A DNA stretch of 64,000 nucleotides from the NCBI RefSeq assembly GCF_003993795.1, contig NZ_RWKV01000008.1, positions 930,001 to 994,000 of the forward strand, written 5' to 3'. How positions within the stretch are numbered: the stretch's first letter is position 1; each line of letters starts with the position of its first letter. The translations under genes were made by a program, and so were the position numbers. This document shows, piece after piece, positions 1-10,379 of this stretch. The DNA comes from Aquabacter cavernae (GTDB taxonomy: Bacteria > Pseudomonadota > Alphaproteobacteria > Rhizobiales > Xanthobacteraceae). A model generated the notes under the pieces. It saw nothing but the letters and a program-made list of their open reading frames with translations. It ran no database searches and was not told the DNA's origin.

Positions 1-161
1 AGCCATTTTCCGCCGGAACGCGCGACCGTCGCCATGAAACCCCCGCAGTCTCGGCACGTCGATCTTGTGGAGACGCGCCGCTTCCCCGGCCACCCGCAGC
101 CGGTTGATACATTTATGACTGCAAATCTTATTCCAGGCTTGTGACTTAGCCCCGCACCGCC
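1..161. other. window edge, no gene seen
   Basis: This is the stretch downstream of lolD on the minus strand. I see no open frame with a plausible start and no clear terminator hairpin. In related bacteria dnaE often follows lolD, but nothing here is long enough to show it. Confidence 0.4.
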
Positions 162-866
162 CTAATCCAGCTCAATCACGGCCCCGTCCTGAACGGTGAC
201 CCGGCGGTCCATCTGCGCGGCAAGGGCGAGATTGTGGGTGGCGATGAGGGCGGCCACCCCGGTGGCATGCACCAGTTCCGTGAGCGCCCCGAACACATGG
301 TCGGATGTGCGCGGATCCAGGTTTCCCGTGGGCTCGTCCGCCAGCAGCAGGCGCGGCGCATTGGCGAGCGCGCGGGCGATGGCGACGCGCTGCTGCTCGC
401 CGCCGGACAGTTCCGAAGGCCGATGCGTCAGGCGCTTGCCAAGACCCAGATAACTCAGCAGATCCTTGGCCCGTGCCTCCGCCGCCGTCTTGGAAAGGCC
501 GCGGATCATCTGCGGCAGCACCACGTTTTCCAGCGCGGTGAACTCGCCCAGCAGATGGTGGAACTGATAGACGAAACCCACATGCAGGCGGCGGATGCGG
601 GTGCGCTCGGCGTCGGACAGCTTGGAGGTGGGCCGCCCGTCGATGAACACCTCGCCCTCGTCGGGATGCTCCAGAAGGCCCGCCAGATGCAGCAGCGTGG
701 ACTTGCCGCTGCCCGACGGGGCCACCAGAGCCACCGACTGCCCGTGCTCTATGACGAGGTCGGCATTGCGCAGAATCTCGATATGCCCCTCGCCCTGCTT
801 ATAGCGGCGCCCCACGCCCGCAAGGGCCATGGCAGGGGTGTATTCGGGGGGACCGCCTGCCGTCAT
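162..866 (-). CDS. lolD: LolD, lipoprotein-releasing ABC transporter ATPase
   Basis: ATPase of the LolCDE-type complex, which extracts lipoproteins from the inner membrane and hands them to LolA. The frame (234 aa) has Walker [10 protein letters not shown] at about residues 49-57 (Ala where Gly is usual), a Q-loop near 101, the signature LSGGEQQRV near 153-161, Walker B LLLADEP near 173-179 and the switch His near 211. The MacB/LolD-specific phrase GEFTALENV is present. The ATG at 866 overlaps the lolC stop as TGATG, which implies translational coupling. A GTG three bases upstream of it is an alternative start. It forms an operon with lolC and proS. Confidence 0.95.
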   Translation of the reverse strand: MTAGGPPEYTPAMALAGVGRRYKQGEGHIEILRNADLVIEHGQSVALVAPSGSGKSTLLHLAGLLEHPDEGEVFIDGRPTSKLSDAERTRIRRLHVGFVYQFHHLLGEFTALENVVLPQMIRGLSKTAAEARAKDLLSYLGLGKRLTHRPSELSGGEQQRVAIARALANAPRLLLADEPTGNLDPRTSDHVFGALTELVHATGVAALIATHNLALAAQMDRRVTVQDGAVIELD

Positions 867-2155
867 CACTCGTATCTCAAGGCTTCGACGGGATCGAGAC
901 GCGCGGCCCGCCAGGAGGGATAGAGGGTGGCGAGGAGCGAGAGGACAAGCGCCATCACCACCACGGACGTGGTCTCGCTCGCATTCATCTGCGCGGGCAG
1001 CTTGGAGAGATAATACAGCTCCGGCGAGAACAACTCGGTGCTGGTGAGCCAGGAGATGAAGCGCCGGATTTCCTCGATATTGAGACAGACCAGCACACCC
1101 AGCCCCAGCCCCACCGCCGTGCCCACGAAGCCGATGCTCGCGCCGGTGATGAGGAAGACCCGCATGATGGCGCCCTGGGTCGCCCCCATGGTGCGCAGCA
1201 CCGCGATGTCGTGCCCCTTGTCCTTCACCAGCATGATGAGGCCGGACACGATGTTCAGCGCCGCCACCAGCACGATCAGGGTGAGGATGAGGAACATCAC
1301 GTTCCGCTCCACCTGGAGGGCGTTGAAAAAGGTGGCGTTCCGCTGTCGCCAGTCCACGATATAGACCGGCCGCTCCGCCGCCGCGAGGATGGCGGGGCGC
1401 AGCTCGGCCACATCGTCGGGATTGTCGATATAGACCTCGATGGCGTTCACATCGCCATTGCGGTTGAAATAGGCCTGGGCCTCCGGCAGCGGCATGAAGA
1501 GGAAGGCGCCGTCATATTCCGACATGCCGATCTCGAAGATGGCCGCCACCTTGTAGACCTTGATGCGGGGCGATGTGCCCATGGGCGTCACCGCGCCGCG
1601 CGGGGCGACGAGCGTGATGTTGTCGCCCGCATGCAGCGAGAGCTGGTCGGCGAGCCGTTTGCCGATGGCCACCCCCTGCCCCTGGTCGAAGCCTTCCAGC
1701 GTGCCGCTCTTGATGTTGTTGGCGATGGAGGGGAGCTTGCGCAGGTCTGCCTCGCTGAGGCCGCGCACCAGCACGCCGGAGGCGTTGTAGGCGGACGAGG
1801 CGAGCGCCTGTCCTTCCACCAGGGGCACGGCCATGCGCACCCCCTTCAGCTTGGCGATGCGCTCCGCCACCTCCTTATAGTCGGTGAGCGGCCGTTCCAG
1901 CGGCTGGACCAGGATATGGCCGTTGAGGCCCAGGATCTTGCCCAGCAATTCCTGGCGGAAGCCGTTCATCACCGCCATCACGATGATCAGCGTCGCCACC
2001 CCCAGCACGATGCCGAGGAAGGAGAAGCCGGCGATGACGGAGATGAAGCCTTCCTTGCGCCGGGCCCGCAGGTAGCGCAGCGACAGCATCCATTCGAACG
2101 CGGAAAAGGGCCGGGTCCCCGTGGGTTCCGGCGAAGCCTCCGCGCCCTTTGCCAT
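866..2155 (-). CDS. lolC: LolC/LolE-family lipoprotein-releasing permease
   Basis: Inner-membrane permease partner of LolD (429 aa). It shows the family layout: an N-terminal transmembrane helix around residues 35-60 ([15 protein letters not shown]), a large periplasmic domain to about residue 260, then three helices with the FtsX-type stretch [13 protein letters not shown], a cytoplasmic loop contacting the ATPase. Only one permease gene is present, as is usual in alphaproteobacteria, so it probably acts as a homodimer in place of LolC plus LolE. I chose the ATG at 2155 because AGGAG lies 8 bases upstream. A GTG at 2173 that overlaps the proS stop is the longer alternative. Confidence 0.93.
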   Translation of the reverse strand: MAKGAEASPEPTGTRPFSAFEWMLSLRYLRARRKEGFISVIAGFSFLGIVLGVATLIIVMAVMNGFRQELLGKILGLNGHILVQPLERPLTDYKEVAERIAKLKGVRMAVPLVEGQALASSAYNASGVLVRGLSEADLRKLPSIANNIKSGTLEGFDQGQGVAIGKRLADQLSLHAGDNITLVAPRGAVTPMGTSPRIKVYKVAAIFEIGMSEYDGAFLFMPLPEAQAYFNRNGDVNAIEVYIDNPDDVAELRPAILAAAERPVYIVDWRQRNATFFNALQVERNVMFLILTLIVLVAALNIVSGLIMLVKDKGHDIAVLRTMGATQGAIMRVFLITGASIGFVGTAVGLGLGVLVCLNIEEIRRFISWLTSTELFSPELYYLSKLPAQMNASETTSVVVMALVLSLLATLYPSWRAARLDPVEALRYE

Positions 2156-2169
2156 ACGCTGCGCTCCTG

Positions 2170-3492
2170 TCACGCGGTGAGCCGTTCGACCACGTCGTCG
2201 ATCGACATGAGTTCACGCGCCCCGTCCACCCGCCGCTTCAGTTCCACCTTGCCCTCGGCGAGGCTCTTCGGCCCCACCAGGATCTGCCAGGGCAGGCCGA
2301 TCAGGTCGGCGGTGGCGAACTTCGCGCCGGCCCGCTCGTCCGTGTCGTCATAGAGCACGTCCTTGCCGGCGGCGGTCAGGCGCGCATAGAGCGCGCCGCA
2401 AGCGGCGTCGGTGGCGGAATCGCCGGTCTTGAGATTGAGGATGCCCACCTGGAAGGGCGCCACGGCGTCCGGCCAGATGATTCCCGCCTCGTCATGGGAG
2501 GCCTCGATCATCGCCGCCACGAGGCGCGAGGGGCCGATGCCGTAGGAGCCCATGTGGATGAGGTGCTCGGCGCCGTCCGGCCCCTGCACCTTGGCGCCGA
2601 AGGGCTCGGAATATTTGGTGCCGAAATAGAAGATGTGGCCCACCTCGATGCCGCGCGCGGCCATGCGGCGGGCGTCGGGAATCGCGGCGAAGGCGGCCTC
2701 GTCATGCTTCTCGGAGGTGGCGGCATAAAGCTCGGTCCACTGGTCCACGAGATCCTGCAGGCCCGCTTTGTCGTCGAAGTCGGTGGAGACGGCGGGGGCG
2801 GCCTTGTCCAGATAGTCGGCGTGGCAGAACACCTCGCTCTCGCCCGTGGAGGCGAGAATGATGAATTCGTGCGAAAGGTTGCCGCCGATGGGACCCGTGT
2901 CCGCCACCATGGGAATCGCTTTCAGCCCCATCCGGGAGAAGGTGCGCAGATAAGCGACGAACATCTTGTTGTAGGAATGGCGGGCGCCGGCCGCATCCAG
3001 ATCAAATGAATAGGCGTCCTTCATCAGGAATTCGCGCGAGCGATAGACGCCGAAGCGCGGGCGCACCTCGTCCCGGAACTTCCACTGGATGTGATAGAGG
3101 TTCAGCGGCAGCGCCTTGTAGGACTTCACATAGGCCCGGACGATCTCGGTGATCATCTCCTCATTGGTGGGCCCATAGAGCACATCGCGGTCGTGCCGGT
3201 CGCGGATGCGCAGCATCTCCTTGCCGTAGTCGTCATAGCGGCCGCTCTCGCGCCACAGGTCCGCCGACTGGATGGTGGGCATCAGCATCTCGATGGCGCC
3301 CGCCCGATTCTGCTCCTCGCGAATGATTCCGCAGATCTTGTTGAGCACCCGGTGGCCGAGCGGCAGCCACGCATAGATGCCCGCGCTCTCCTGACGCACC
3401 ATGCCCGCCCGCAGCATGAGCCGGTGGGACACGATCTCCGCCTCCTTCGGAACCTCGCGAAGAATGGGCAGGAAATATCGGGACAGACGCAT
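2170..3492 (-). CDS. proS: Prolyl-tRNA synthetase, short bacterial form
   Basis: Charges tRNA-Pro with proline in the cytoplasm. The 440-residue protein begins [18 protein letters not shown] and carries class II motif 2 ([17 protein letters not shown]) and motif 3 with [13 protein letters not shown]. It lacks the roughly 180-residue editing insertion found in the ~570-aa E. coli enzyme, as known for alphaproteobacterial ProS. The open frame extends 38 codons further upstream, but that part looks like non-coding sequence and family members begin at the ATG used here. The Shine-Dalgarno sequence is weak. It leads the minus-strand proS-lolC-lolD operon, with only 14 bases before lolC. Confidence 0.96.
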   Translation of the reverse strand: MRLSRYFLPILREVPKEAEIVSHRLMLRAGMVRQESAGIYAWLPLGHRVLNKICGIIREEQNRAGAIEMLMPTIQSADLWRESGRYDDYGKEMLRIRDRHDRDVLYGPTNEEMITEIVRAYVKSYKALPLNLYHIQWKFRDEVRPRFGVYRSREFLMKDAYSFDLDAAGARHSYNKMFVAYLRTFSRMGLKAIPMVADTGPIGGNLSHEFIILASTGESEVFCHADYLDKAAPAVSTDFDDKAGLQDLVDQWTELYAATSEKHDEAAFAAIPDARRMAARGIEVGHIFYFGTKYSEPFGAKVQGPDGAEHLIHMGSYGIGPSRLVAAMIEASHDEAGIIWPDAVAPFQVGILNLKTGDSATDAACGALYARLTAAGKDVLYDDTDERAGAKFATADLIGLPWQILVGPKSLAEGKVELKRRVDGARELMSIDDVVERLTA

Positions 3493-3780
3493 GATGGGAC
3501 TCAAGAGGCTAGCGATTGCGTGGCCGCCAGTGAAAGCGGAACGGTCGGAAAAACACAAGCCCGCGACGGCGCCGTGACGGGCAAACCGGGGATGCCGCGA
3601 TGGCACTGTTCCGAGGCGCGGGCAGAAGCTTCACCCCAGATGTTGTGCAACGCAGCAAAAGATCTATTGCGGCGCAAGGATGACAAACACGTAAATCTTG
3701 TTCTACTTTAGCCAAGTCAAAAGAAAGGGGTCCGCCATTGTGCCTTTCACGGCATCTTGGGAGAGGTCCAGGTCTCGGGA

Positions 3781-3933
3781 GGAAGGTCAAACAATAAGCC
3801 GCCCGACGCTGGCCTCGTGAAGGCCCGATAGAATCGGAAGCGGCAGCGCTCTGCCGGTGCGTTCGCACCCACGGACCGGCTGAACTAAGATACGCGCACG
3901 AAATAAAGGCGAGGCAACGGCCTCGCCTTTTTC
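3781..3933 (+). ncRNA. candidate structured small RNA
   Basis: Five hairpins follow one another with almost no spacing. They are GGCCT/AGGCC (3811-3825), CCGAT/ATCGG (3825-3837), CGGCAG/CTGCCG (3841-3856), GGTGC/GCACC (3856-3869) and the terminator stem (3905-3930). The poly-T tail follows the last stem only on the plus strand, where no protein gene is present to end. The 5' end is a guess and I could not match the sequence to a known RNA family. It could instead be structured leader or trailer sequence. Confidence 0.35.
3905..3933 (+). terminator. Rho-independent terminator
   Basis: An 11-bp stem (3905-3915 with 3920-3930, core AAAGGCGAGG/CCTCGCCTTT) with loop AACG is followed by TTCTTTTTCT-type sequence on the plus strand. 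The minus-strand tail is weaker (TTTATTT), so it may also end the complex I operon transcript. Confidence 0.8.
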
Positions 3934-4135
3934 TTTTTCTCACACCATCCACATGGGAAACGCCTGCGGGCGGAGCGGGCTAAGTCGGATCGCCATTCCA
4001 GCGGTCTGAGCGGCTTTTCAAAGCAGGAAGCGTCATGGCGGGGCTTCCCCCGGCCATCCACGGGGCTCCGCTGGGGCCGCGCGCGACGCGGCCCCATCAT
4101 GCCCATCAATCTGAATGTCGATCCGTCCTCGCGGC

Positions 4136-4414
4136 CTACCAATTGTCCGTCTTGAACGGCATCGGCAGGTCCGACAGGCGCACCACCCCGCTGGTGCCGA
4201 TCCAGATGAGGCCCGCCGTCACGAACGCCGCCACGATGCTGGTGGCGATGGCCTTGCGCAGGAGATTCGGATGCCGGGGCGCGCCGGGATCGGTTCCCGG
4301 CGTGATGTCGCCCTCCTCCGCCTGGCTGCGCACGCCCCAGGGCAGAACAACGAACAGCATCACCCACCAGGTGATGAAATAGATGGCCGCATAGGTGCCG
4401 ATGGCCATGCCCAT
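4136..4414 (-). CDS. DUF1467-family small membrane protein
   Basis: A 92-aa protein with two predicted membrane helices, around residues 4-25 (TYAAIYFITWWVMLFVVLP) and 54-75 (ATSIVAAFVTAGLIWIG), joined by a short polar loop. The phrase WWVMLFVVLPWGVRSQ and the place beside mce, rnj and proS match the alphaproteobacterial DUF1467 family, whose function is unknown. The gene starts 4 bases after the mce stop, so it is probably the last gene of the operon. A second in-frame ATG two codons in is possible. Confidence 0.88.
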   Translation of the reverse strand: MGMAIGTYAAIYFITWWVMLFVVLPWGVRSQAEEGDITPGTDPGAPRHPNLLRKAIATSIVAAFVTAGLIWIGTSGVVRLSDLPMPFKTDNW

Positions 4415-4418
4415 GCTC

Positions 4419-4823
4419 TCAGGCCTGCTCCAGCTCCACCAGAGTCCCGTTGAAGTCCTTCGGGTGAAGGAACAGGACCGGCTTGTTATGGGCGCCGATC
4501 TTCGGCTCCCCGTCGCCCAGCACCCGCGCGCCCTGCGCCTTCAGCTGGTCGCGGGCGGCGATGATGTCGTCCACCTCGTAGCAGATGTGGTGGATGCCGC
4601 CGTCCGGATTGCGCTCCAGGAACTTGGCGATGGGGGACGATTCGCCCAGCGGCTCCAGAAGCTCGATCTTGGTGTTGGGGAGGTTGATGAAGACGGTGGT
4701 GACGCCATGGGCGTGCTGGGCCACCTGCTCGGACACGTCCGCGCCCAACGTGTCGCGATAAAGCGCGGTGGCCGCGGCAATGTCGCGAACCGCGATGGCC
4801 ACATGGTTCAGCCGTCCGATCAT
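4419..4823 (-). CDS. mce: Methylmalonyl-CoA epimerase
   Basis: A 134-aa VOC-fold protein that interconverts (R)- and (S)-methylmalonyl-CoA, linking propionyl-CoA use to the TCA cycle. It begins MIGRLNHVAIAVRD, with metal-ligand His in NHVAIAV. It also has HAHGVTTVFI, GIHHICYEVDD and a C-terminal FLHPKDFNGTLVELEQ giving the last Glu ligand. GAGGAGGGG stands just upstream of this ATG, which fixes the start; the longer frame adds 28 unlikely codons. It lies between rnj and the DUF1467 gene on the same strand. Confidence 0.94.
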   Translation of the reverse strand: MIGRLNHVAIAVRDIAAATALYRDTLGADVSEQVAQHAHGVTTVFINLPNTKIELLEPLGESSPIAKFLERNPDGGIHHICYEVDDIIAARDQLKAQGARVLGDGEPKIGAHNKPVLFLHPKDFNGTLVELEQA

Positions 4824-4971
4824 CGTCCCCTCCTCAATGCGCACCTTGAAGGCGCTTATCCTATCAAAGGCCCGGCCGTCTTCGCATGGGTCTTTGAGTC
4901 CGCACACGCGGCACTTCGCTTCACCTCACGCCGGCCCGGGCGCAACCCGCCCGATGCCAGCCGAGGCCGCC

Positions 4972-6639
4972 TCAGACCTCGATCACGTGGACGTGGCAAA
5001 CCGGCTTCTTGCCCCAGATGGCGTTGACCGCCCCCCGGATGGCCTTCTCCAGCGAATCGGACACGGCTTCAGCATCCCGCCGCCGCGCGCGGGGCAGGTT
5101 GTCCAGGGTGGTCACCAGCGTGTCGAGGATATGGTCGAGCGTATCGACGCCCCCCTCCCCCCGCTCGGGAAGGCCGGAGCATTCCACGCTGGGATCACCC
5201 ACCAGATTGCCCTTGGAATCCATGGCGAACGCCACGGAGACCACGCCCACGAAGCTGAGCTTGCGCCGCTCGGGAATGGTGCGCTCGGCCTCGGGGATGA
5301 GCAGGCGCCCATCCTTGTAGAGGCGGCCGAAGGGGATGTCGTCCACCCGCTCGGCGGGCCCCGGCGCGAGGCGCACCACATGCCCGTCCGAGCACAGCAC
5401 GATCTCCGGCACGCCGAGGCGGCGGGCAAGGTCGGCATGGGCGGCCAGATGCATGGGCTCGCCATGCACGGGCACGCTCACCTGCGGGCGCACCCAGCCG
5501 TACATCTGCTCCAGCTCGCCCCGCCGGGGATGGCCGGAGACGTGCACGAGCCCGTCGCGATCGGTCATCACGTTGATGCCGCGCTTCACGAGGCCGTTGA
5601 TGACCTTGTTCACCACCTTCTCGTTGCCGGGAATGGTGCGTGAGGAGAAGACCACCAGATCGCCCTTGGAGAGGGCAATCTCGGGATGGTCGTCCTCCGA
5701 GATGCGGCGCAGGGCGGCGCGCGGCTCACCCTGGGAGCCGGTGAGCAGCGCCACCACCTTGTCGCGCGGCAGGTAGCCGTAGGATTCGGAGGTGCGGAAG
5801 GGCGGGATCCCGTCCAGATATCCCTGCTCGCGCGCGACGCCGATGACCCGGTCCATGGCGCGGCCCACCACCACCACTTCACGGTCATTGGCCATGGCGG
5901 CTTCCGCGATGGAGCGGATGCGGGCCACGTTGGACGAGAAGGTGGTGAAGCAGATGCGGTGCTTCGCCTTCGCGACGATCTCCTTCAGCGTCACCGCCAC
6001 ATCCGCCTCGGAGGGCGAAATGCCGTCGCGGACCGCATTGGTGGAATCGCAGATGATGGCGCGCACGCCCTCATCGCCGAGCGCCTTCAGGCGCGCGGAA
6101 TCGGTGACGTGGCCCACCACCGGGCTGGGATCCAGCTTCCAGTCGCCGGTATGCAGCACCAGGCCCGCCGCCGTGCGGATGGCGATGGCGTGGCTGTCCG
6201 GGATGGAATGGGCGACGGGGATGAATTCCAGTTGGAACGGCCCGAGGTCGAACGGCTCACCGGCCCGCACGATGGTCATGGGCAGCTTCGGCGCGCCGGG
6301 CTCGGCAAAGCGCTTGGCCTCCAGCAGGCCCGCCGTGAAGCGGGTGGTGTAGATGGGGCATTTGAGGCGCGGCCACAGGTCCAGGATCGCGCCCACATGG
6401 TCCTCATGGCCATGGGTGAGGACGAGCCCTTCGATGGACTTGGCCTCGCGCTCCAGGAAGCGGATGTCGGGCAGGACGAGATCGACGCCGGGCGCCTCGT
6501 CGCCGGCGAAGCTCATGCCGAGATCGACCATGAGCCACCGGCGCGCGCGCTTGGGACCGAAGCCGTAAAGGCCGAGATTCATCCCGATCTCGCCCACCCC
6601 ACCAAGGGGCGCGAAGACCAGTTCGGATGCGTCGGACAT
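4972..6639 (-). CDS. rnj: Ribonuclease J
   Basis: A metallo-beta-lactamase/beta-CASP ribonuclease (555 aa) with 5'-3' exonuclease and endonuclease activity on mRNA and rRNA precursors. The zinc motif THGHEDHVGAILDLW sits near residues 73-87. A second site, HSIPDSHAIAI, and HTGDWKLDP follow. The beta-CASP part holds CDSTNAVRDG and LTGSQGEPRAAL, and the C-terminal part has HVSGHPRRGELEQM and VPVHGEPMHLAAHA. The start MSDASELVFAPLGG has a purine-rich GAAGGGAGAATAAGG upstream and lies 7 bases after the birA stop, so the two are probably co-transcribed. An earlier in-frame start at 6672 would overlap birA. Confidence 0.95.
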   Translation of the reverse strand: MSDASELVFAPLGGVGEIGMNLGLYGFGPKRARRWLMVDLGMSFAGDEAPGVDLVLPDIRFLEREAKSIEGLVLTHGHEDHVGAILDLWPRLKCPIYTTRFTAGLLEAKRFAEPGAPKLPMTIVRAGEPFDLGPFQLEFIPVAHSIPDSHAIAIRTAAGLVLHTGDWKLDPSPVVGHVTDSARLKALGDEGVRAIICDSTNAVRDGISPSEADVAVTLKEIVAKAKHRICFTTFSSNVARIRSIAEAAMANDREVVVVGRAMDRVIGVAREQGYLDGIPPFRTSESYGYLPRDKVVALLTGSQGEPRAALRRISEDDHPEIALSKGDLVVFSSRTIPGNEKVVNKVINGLVKRGINVMTDRDGLVHVSGHPRRGELEQMYGWVRPQVSVPVHGEPMHLAAHADLARRLGVPEIVLCSDGHVVRLAPGPAERVDDIPFGRLYKDGRLLIPEAERTIPERRKLSFVGVVSVAFAMDSKGNLVGDPSVECSGLPERGEGGVDTLDHILDTLVTTLDNLPRARRRDAEAVSDSLEKAIRGAVNAIWGKKPVCHVHVIEV

Positions 6640-6646
6640 GCGGACC

Positions 6647-7414
6647 TTATTCTCCCTTCGGCAGGGAGACATCCCCGGCCGTGATGATTTCCGCGATGCC
6701 GTCCTTGCGCCGAAGCATCATGGCGCCCCGCACGTCAATGCTCTCGAAGCGGCCCGTCACCTCGCGCTCGCCCACCTTCACGGTGACCGTGTCGCCGATG
6801 GCGAAGGCGTGGCGCATCCAGTCGCTGCGGATGGACGCAAAGCCGTTGCCGCCATTCCACTGGTTCAGGCGCACGGCCATGGCCGTGTCCAGCGCCTCCA
6901 GCACCCGGTCGGGCGCGGCGGGCGCGCCTGCCGCTTCAAGGCTGGTGGCGGGATAAGGAAGGTCCTCGGGATGGTGCAGGCAATTGACGCCGAAACCCAC
7001 CACGGCCGCCGGGCGTCCCGCCGGGTCCGTGCCGCCCTCAACCAGGATGCCGGCCAGCTTGCCGCCATTGAGGATGAGGTCGTTGGGCCATTTCAGCTTG
7101 AGCGCATCGGTGACCAGCAGCGGTGCGGCGGCGATGACCGCATCACGCAGAGCGAGGCCCGCGACGAAGCAGAGCTGCGCCACATTGGTGGGCGGCGCGG
7201 GATTGGGCAGAACAAGGGTCGCGAACAGGTTGCCCAGTTCGCTGGTCCATGGCCGCCCCCGCCGCCCGTGGCCCGCGGTCTGGATATCGGCCACCAGCCA
7301 AACCGGCATGGCCTCGCCGCGGGAGAGCCGGGCGAGGCCTTCGGTGTTGGTCGAGCCAATTTCCGTGAACCGGACGATCGGAACGGTGGAGCTTTGAAAC
7401 CTGTGCAGCGCCAT
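6647..7414 (-). CDS. birA: Biotin--[acetyl-CoA-carboxylase] ligase
   Basis: Attaches biotin to the carboxyl carrier protein of acetyl-CoA carboxylase. The 255-aa frame has the family motifs FTEIGSTNTEGLAR, ADIQTAGHGRRGRPW (biotinyl-AMP loop), LKWPNDLILNGGKLAGIL with the catalytic Lys, and GFGVNCLH. The N-terminal DNA-binding domain of E. coli BirA is absent, so this is a group I ligase without repressor function. It starts 3 bases after the nuoN stop. Placement straight after the nuo genes is common in Hyphomicrobiales. Confidence 0.94.
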   Translation of the reverse strand: MALHRFQSSTVPIVRFTEIGSTNTEGLARLSRGEAMPVWLVADIQTAGHGRRGRPWTSELGNLFATLVLPNPAPPTNVAQLCFVAGLALRDAVIAAAPLLVTDALKLKWPNDLILNGGKLAGILVEGGTDPAGRPAAVVGFGVNCLHHPEDLPYPATSLEAAGAPAAPDRVLEALDTAMAVRLNQWNGGNGFASIRSDWMRHAFAIGDTVTVKVGEREVTGRFESIDVRGAMMLRRKDGIAEIITAGDVSLPKGE

Positions 7415-7417
7415 CGG

Positions 7418-8848
7418 TCAGAAAAGTGCGCGCGCAGCCGCTCCGGCCGCGTCGATGAGAGGGGCCGGCCAGAGGAAGTAGAACACTGTGAACAAGCCGG
7501 ACACGCTCAGCACCGCCTTCAGCTCGCCGGGCATCGGATCGAACGCATCCGCCGGCTCGTCGAAATACATGATCTTCACGACCCGCAGATAATAGTACGC
7601 ACCGACCACGGACGCGAGCACGCCGATGACAGCCAGACCATACAGGCCCGCCTGGATGGCGGCGAGGAAGACATAGTACTTTGCCAGGAAGCCGGCCAGC
7701 GGGGGAATGCCCGCCAGCGAGAACATCAGGCCGGAAAAGGCGAGCGCCATGAGCGGCCGGGTCCGGGACAGGCCGGCGAGGTCGTCGATGGTCTCCACGG
7801 CCTGGCCGTTGCGCCGCATGGACAGCACGCAGGCGAAGGAGCCCAGCGTCATGGCCACATAGATGGTCATGTACACCATCACGCCCCGGACACCCTGGGG
7901 GGTTGCGGCCGCGAGGCCCACCAGCGCGAAGCCCATATGGCCGATGGAGGAATAGGCCAGCAGGCGCTTGATGTTGCGCTGGCCGATGGCGGCGAAGGCA
8001 CCCAGCACCATGGAGGCGATGGCCACGAAGGTGATGATCTGCTGCCAGGAATGGGTGACGTTGGGCAGCGCCTCCACGGCGACCCGCATGAACACCGCCA
8101 TGGCGGCCACCTTGGGCGCGGTGGCGAAGAAGGCGGTCACCGGGGTGGGGGCGCCCTCATAGACGTCCGGCGTCCACATGTGGAACGGCACGGCCGACAC
8201 CTTGAAGCAGAGGCCCGCCATGACGAACACGATGCCGAAGACGAGGCCCAGCGTGGGCGAGGTGGCGGCCTTGGCGATGCCGTCGAAATTCACCGTTCCG
8301 GTGAAGCCGTAGAGCAGCGAGGCGCCGTAGAGCAGCATGCCGGAGGAGAGCGAGCCCAGGACGAAATACTTCAGGCCCGCTTCCGTGGAACGCACGGATT
8401 CCCGGTTGATGGCCGCGATCACATAGAGCGACAGGCTCATGAGTTCGAGGCCGAGATAGAGGGCGATGAGGTCGCCCGCCGAGACCAGCATCATCATGCC
8501 GAGGGTGGAGATGAGCACCAGCACGGCATATTCGAACTTGTTCTGCCCCTCGCGGTTCAGCCAGTCCACCGACATGATGAGGGACACGGTCGCGCCCAGG
8601 AGCGCGAGGGCCTTCATGAAGCGGGAGAAGGGATCGATCACCAGCGCGCCGTTGAAGGCCGAAAGCGTCACCACCGGCTTCAGCAGGACCAGCAGCAGCA
8701 CCGCCGCCAGCACCGCGATGGCGAGGCCGGTGACGAGGTTCGCCGACCGCTCGCCCTTGATGGCGCCGACGAGCAGCAGGATGATCGCCGCGAGCGCGAG
8801 CACCAGTTCCGGAAGGACGGCGCCAAGCGGGGGCAGGAAGGAGGACAT
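7418..8848 (-). CDS. nuoN: NADH-quinone oxidoreductase subunit N
   Basis: Antiporter-like proton-channel subunit in the membrane arm of complex I (476 aa, about 14 helices). Typical features are [15 protein letters not shown] with the channel Glu, [19 protein letters not shown] with the paired Lys and discontinuous helix, and [16 protein letters not shown]. It is the last nuo gene, 14 bases after nuoM, and is followed directly by birA. Confidence 0.97.
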   Translation of the reverse strand: MSSFLPPLGAVLPELVLALAAIILLLVGAIKGERSANLVTGLAIAVLAAVLLLVLLKPVVTLSAFNGALVIDPFSRFMKALALLGATVSLIMSVDWLNREGQNKFEYAVLVLISTLGMMMLVSAGDLIALYLGLELMSLSLYVIAAINRESVRSTEAGLKYFVLGSLSSGMLLYGASLLYGFTGTVNFDGIAKAATSPTLGLVFGIVFVMAGLCFKVSAVPFHMWTPDVYEGAPTPVTAFFATAPKVAAMAVFMRVAVEALPNVTHSWQQIITFVAIASMVLGAFAAIGQRNIKRLLAYSSIGHMGFALVGLAAATPQGVRGVMVYMTIYVAMTLGSFACVLSMRRNGQAVETIDDLAGLSRTRPLMALAFSGLMFSLAGIPPLAGFLAKYYVFLAAIQAGLYGLAVIGVLASVVGAYYYLRVVKIMYFDEPADAFDPMPGELKAVLSVSGLFTVFYFLWPAPLIDAAGAAARALF

Positions 8849-8862
8849 CGGGCGACCTCGGG

Positions 8863-10377
8863 TCAGAAGCTGAACAGCAGCGAGGCGGTCTTGACCGCCT
8901 GGGCCACGGAATCGGTGCGGGCCACCACCGCGTTCACGGCGGTGGAGGTCATGTCGAGAATGGGCGCCGGCCAGAAGCCGAAGACCACCGTGAGCAGGAT
9001 CAGCGGCACCATGATCGCCGTCTCGCGCCCATTGAGGTCGAGAATGCCCTTGAGGCTGTCCTTATCGAGCGTGCCGAACACCACGCGGCGATACAGGTAC
9101 AGGGCATAGGCGGCCGAGAGGATCACGCCCGTGGCCGCGAAGAAGGCGACCCAGGTGTTGCGCTCGAACACCGCCATCATGGTGAGGAACTCGCCCACGA
9201 AGCCCGACGTGCCCGGCAGGCCCACATTGGCCATGGTGAAGATCATCAGGGCCACGGCGTATTTCGGCATGCGGTTCACGAGGCCGCCATAGGCGGAGAT
9301 CTCGCGGGTGTGCATGCGGTCGTAAATGACGCCCACGCACAGGAACAGCGCGCCCGAGACGAAGCCGTGGGAGATCATCAGGAACATGGCGCCCTGGAGG
9401 CCCGCCTCGTTCATGGCGAAGATGCCCATGGTCACGAAGCCCATATGGGCGACCGACGAATAGGCGATCAGCTTCTTGATGTCCTCCTGCACCAGCGCCA
9501 CCAGCGAGGTGTAGATGATGGCCACCACCGACAGGGTGTAGACCATGGGCGCGAACAGGTGCGACGCATCCGGGAACATGGGCAGCGAGAAGCGGATGAA
9601 GCCGTAGCCGCCCATCTTCAGCAGCACGCCCGCCAGGATCACCGAGCCCGCCGTGGGCGCCTCGACGTGCGCGTCGGGCAACCAGGTGTGCACCGGCCAC
9701 ATGGGCATCTTCACCGCGAAGGAGGCGAAGAAGGCCAGCCATAGCCACGTCTGCATGCCGGACGGGAAGCCGAACTGCATGAGGGTCGGGATGTCGGTGG
9801 TGCCGGCCGTCCAGTACATGGCCATGATGGCAAGCATCATGAGCACGGAGCCGAGCAGCGTGTAGAGGAAGAACTTGAAGCTCGCATAGATGCGGCGCGG
9901 ACCGCCCCAGATGCCGATGATGAGGAACATCGGGATGAGGCCGGCTTCGAAGAAGAAGTAGAAGAGGACCAGGTCCAGCGCGCAGAAGGTGCCGACCATG
10001 AAGGTCTCCAGCACCAGGAACGCGATCATGTATTCCTTCACCCGCTTATGCACGCTCTCCCAGGAGGCGAGGATGCAGAAGGGCATGAGGAAGGTGGTGA
10101 GCAGCACCAGGGGCAGCGAGATGCCGTCCACGCCCATGTGATAGGCGGCGACGTCCCCGAGCCAGGGATGCTTCTCGACGAACTGGAAGCCGGGTGCCGA
10201 GGCATCGAAGCCCGGCAGCAGCAGCAGGGACACCACGAAGGTGACGAGGGTGGTCCACAGCGCAACCCAGCGGGCATTGCGCGCGGTCACTTCCTCGTCG
10301 CCCCGCACCACCATGATGAACAGGGCGCCGACGAGCGGCAGGAAGGTGATGACGGAGAGGATCGGCCAGGTGGTCAT
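8863..10377 (-). CDS. nuoM: NADH-quinone oxidoreductase subunit M
   Basis: Antiporter-like subunit of complex I (504 aa). Diagnostic stretches are [11 protein letters not shown] (channel Glu), [35 protein letters not shown] (channel Lys and proton path) and [16 protein letters not shown] chose the ATG at 10377 because GGAG lies 7 bases upstream. A GTG two codons earlier overlaps the nuoL stop but sits too close to that ribosome-binding site. Confidence 0.97.
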   Translation of the reverse strand: MTTWPILSVITFLPLVGALFIMVVRGDEEVTARNARWVALWTTLVTFVVSLLLLPGFDASAPGFQFVEKHPWLGDVAAYHMGVDGISLPLVLLTTFLMPFCILASWESVHKRVKEYMIAFLVLETFMVGTFCALDLVLFYFFFEAGLIPMFLIIGIWGGPRRIYASFKFFLYTLLGSVLMMLAIMAMYWTAGTTDIPTLMQFGFPSGMQTWLWLAFFASFAVKMPMWPVHTWLPDAHVEAPTAGSVILAGVLLKMGGYGFIRFSLPMFPDASHLFAPMVYTLSVVAIIYTSLVALVQEDIKKLIAYSSVAHMGFVTMGIFAMNEAGLQGAMFLMISHGFVSGALFLCVGVIYDRMHTREISAYGGLVNRMPKYAVALMIFTMANVGLPGTSGFVGEFLTMMAVFERNTWVAFFAATGVILSAAYALYLYRRVVFGTLDKDSLKGILDLNGRETAIMVPLILLTVVFGFWPAPILDMTSTAVNAVVARTDSVAQAVKTASLLFSF

Positions 10378-10379
10378 CG

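Larger units (their letters stand above)
3493..4135. other. 643-base non-coding stretch upstream of proS
   Basis: No convincing protein gene lies here; the frames crossing it are shadows rich in Arg and Pro. About 3670-3725 is AT-richer than its surroundings and may hold a promoter. From about 3811 to 3933 there is a run of short hairpins that ends in a strong terminator on the plus strand. About 3940-4135 shows nothing recognisable. Confidence 0.6.

Noticed and set aside
3493-3606. N-terminal extension of ProS
   Set aside because: Family members begin at MRLSRYFLP; the upstream codons look like non-coding DNA.
6638-9109. 823-codon plus-strand open frame
   Set aside because: It covers birA and nuoN on the opposite strand and has the His/Gly/Arg-rich composition of a shadow frame.
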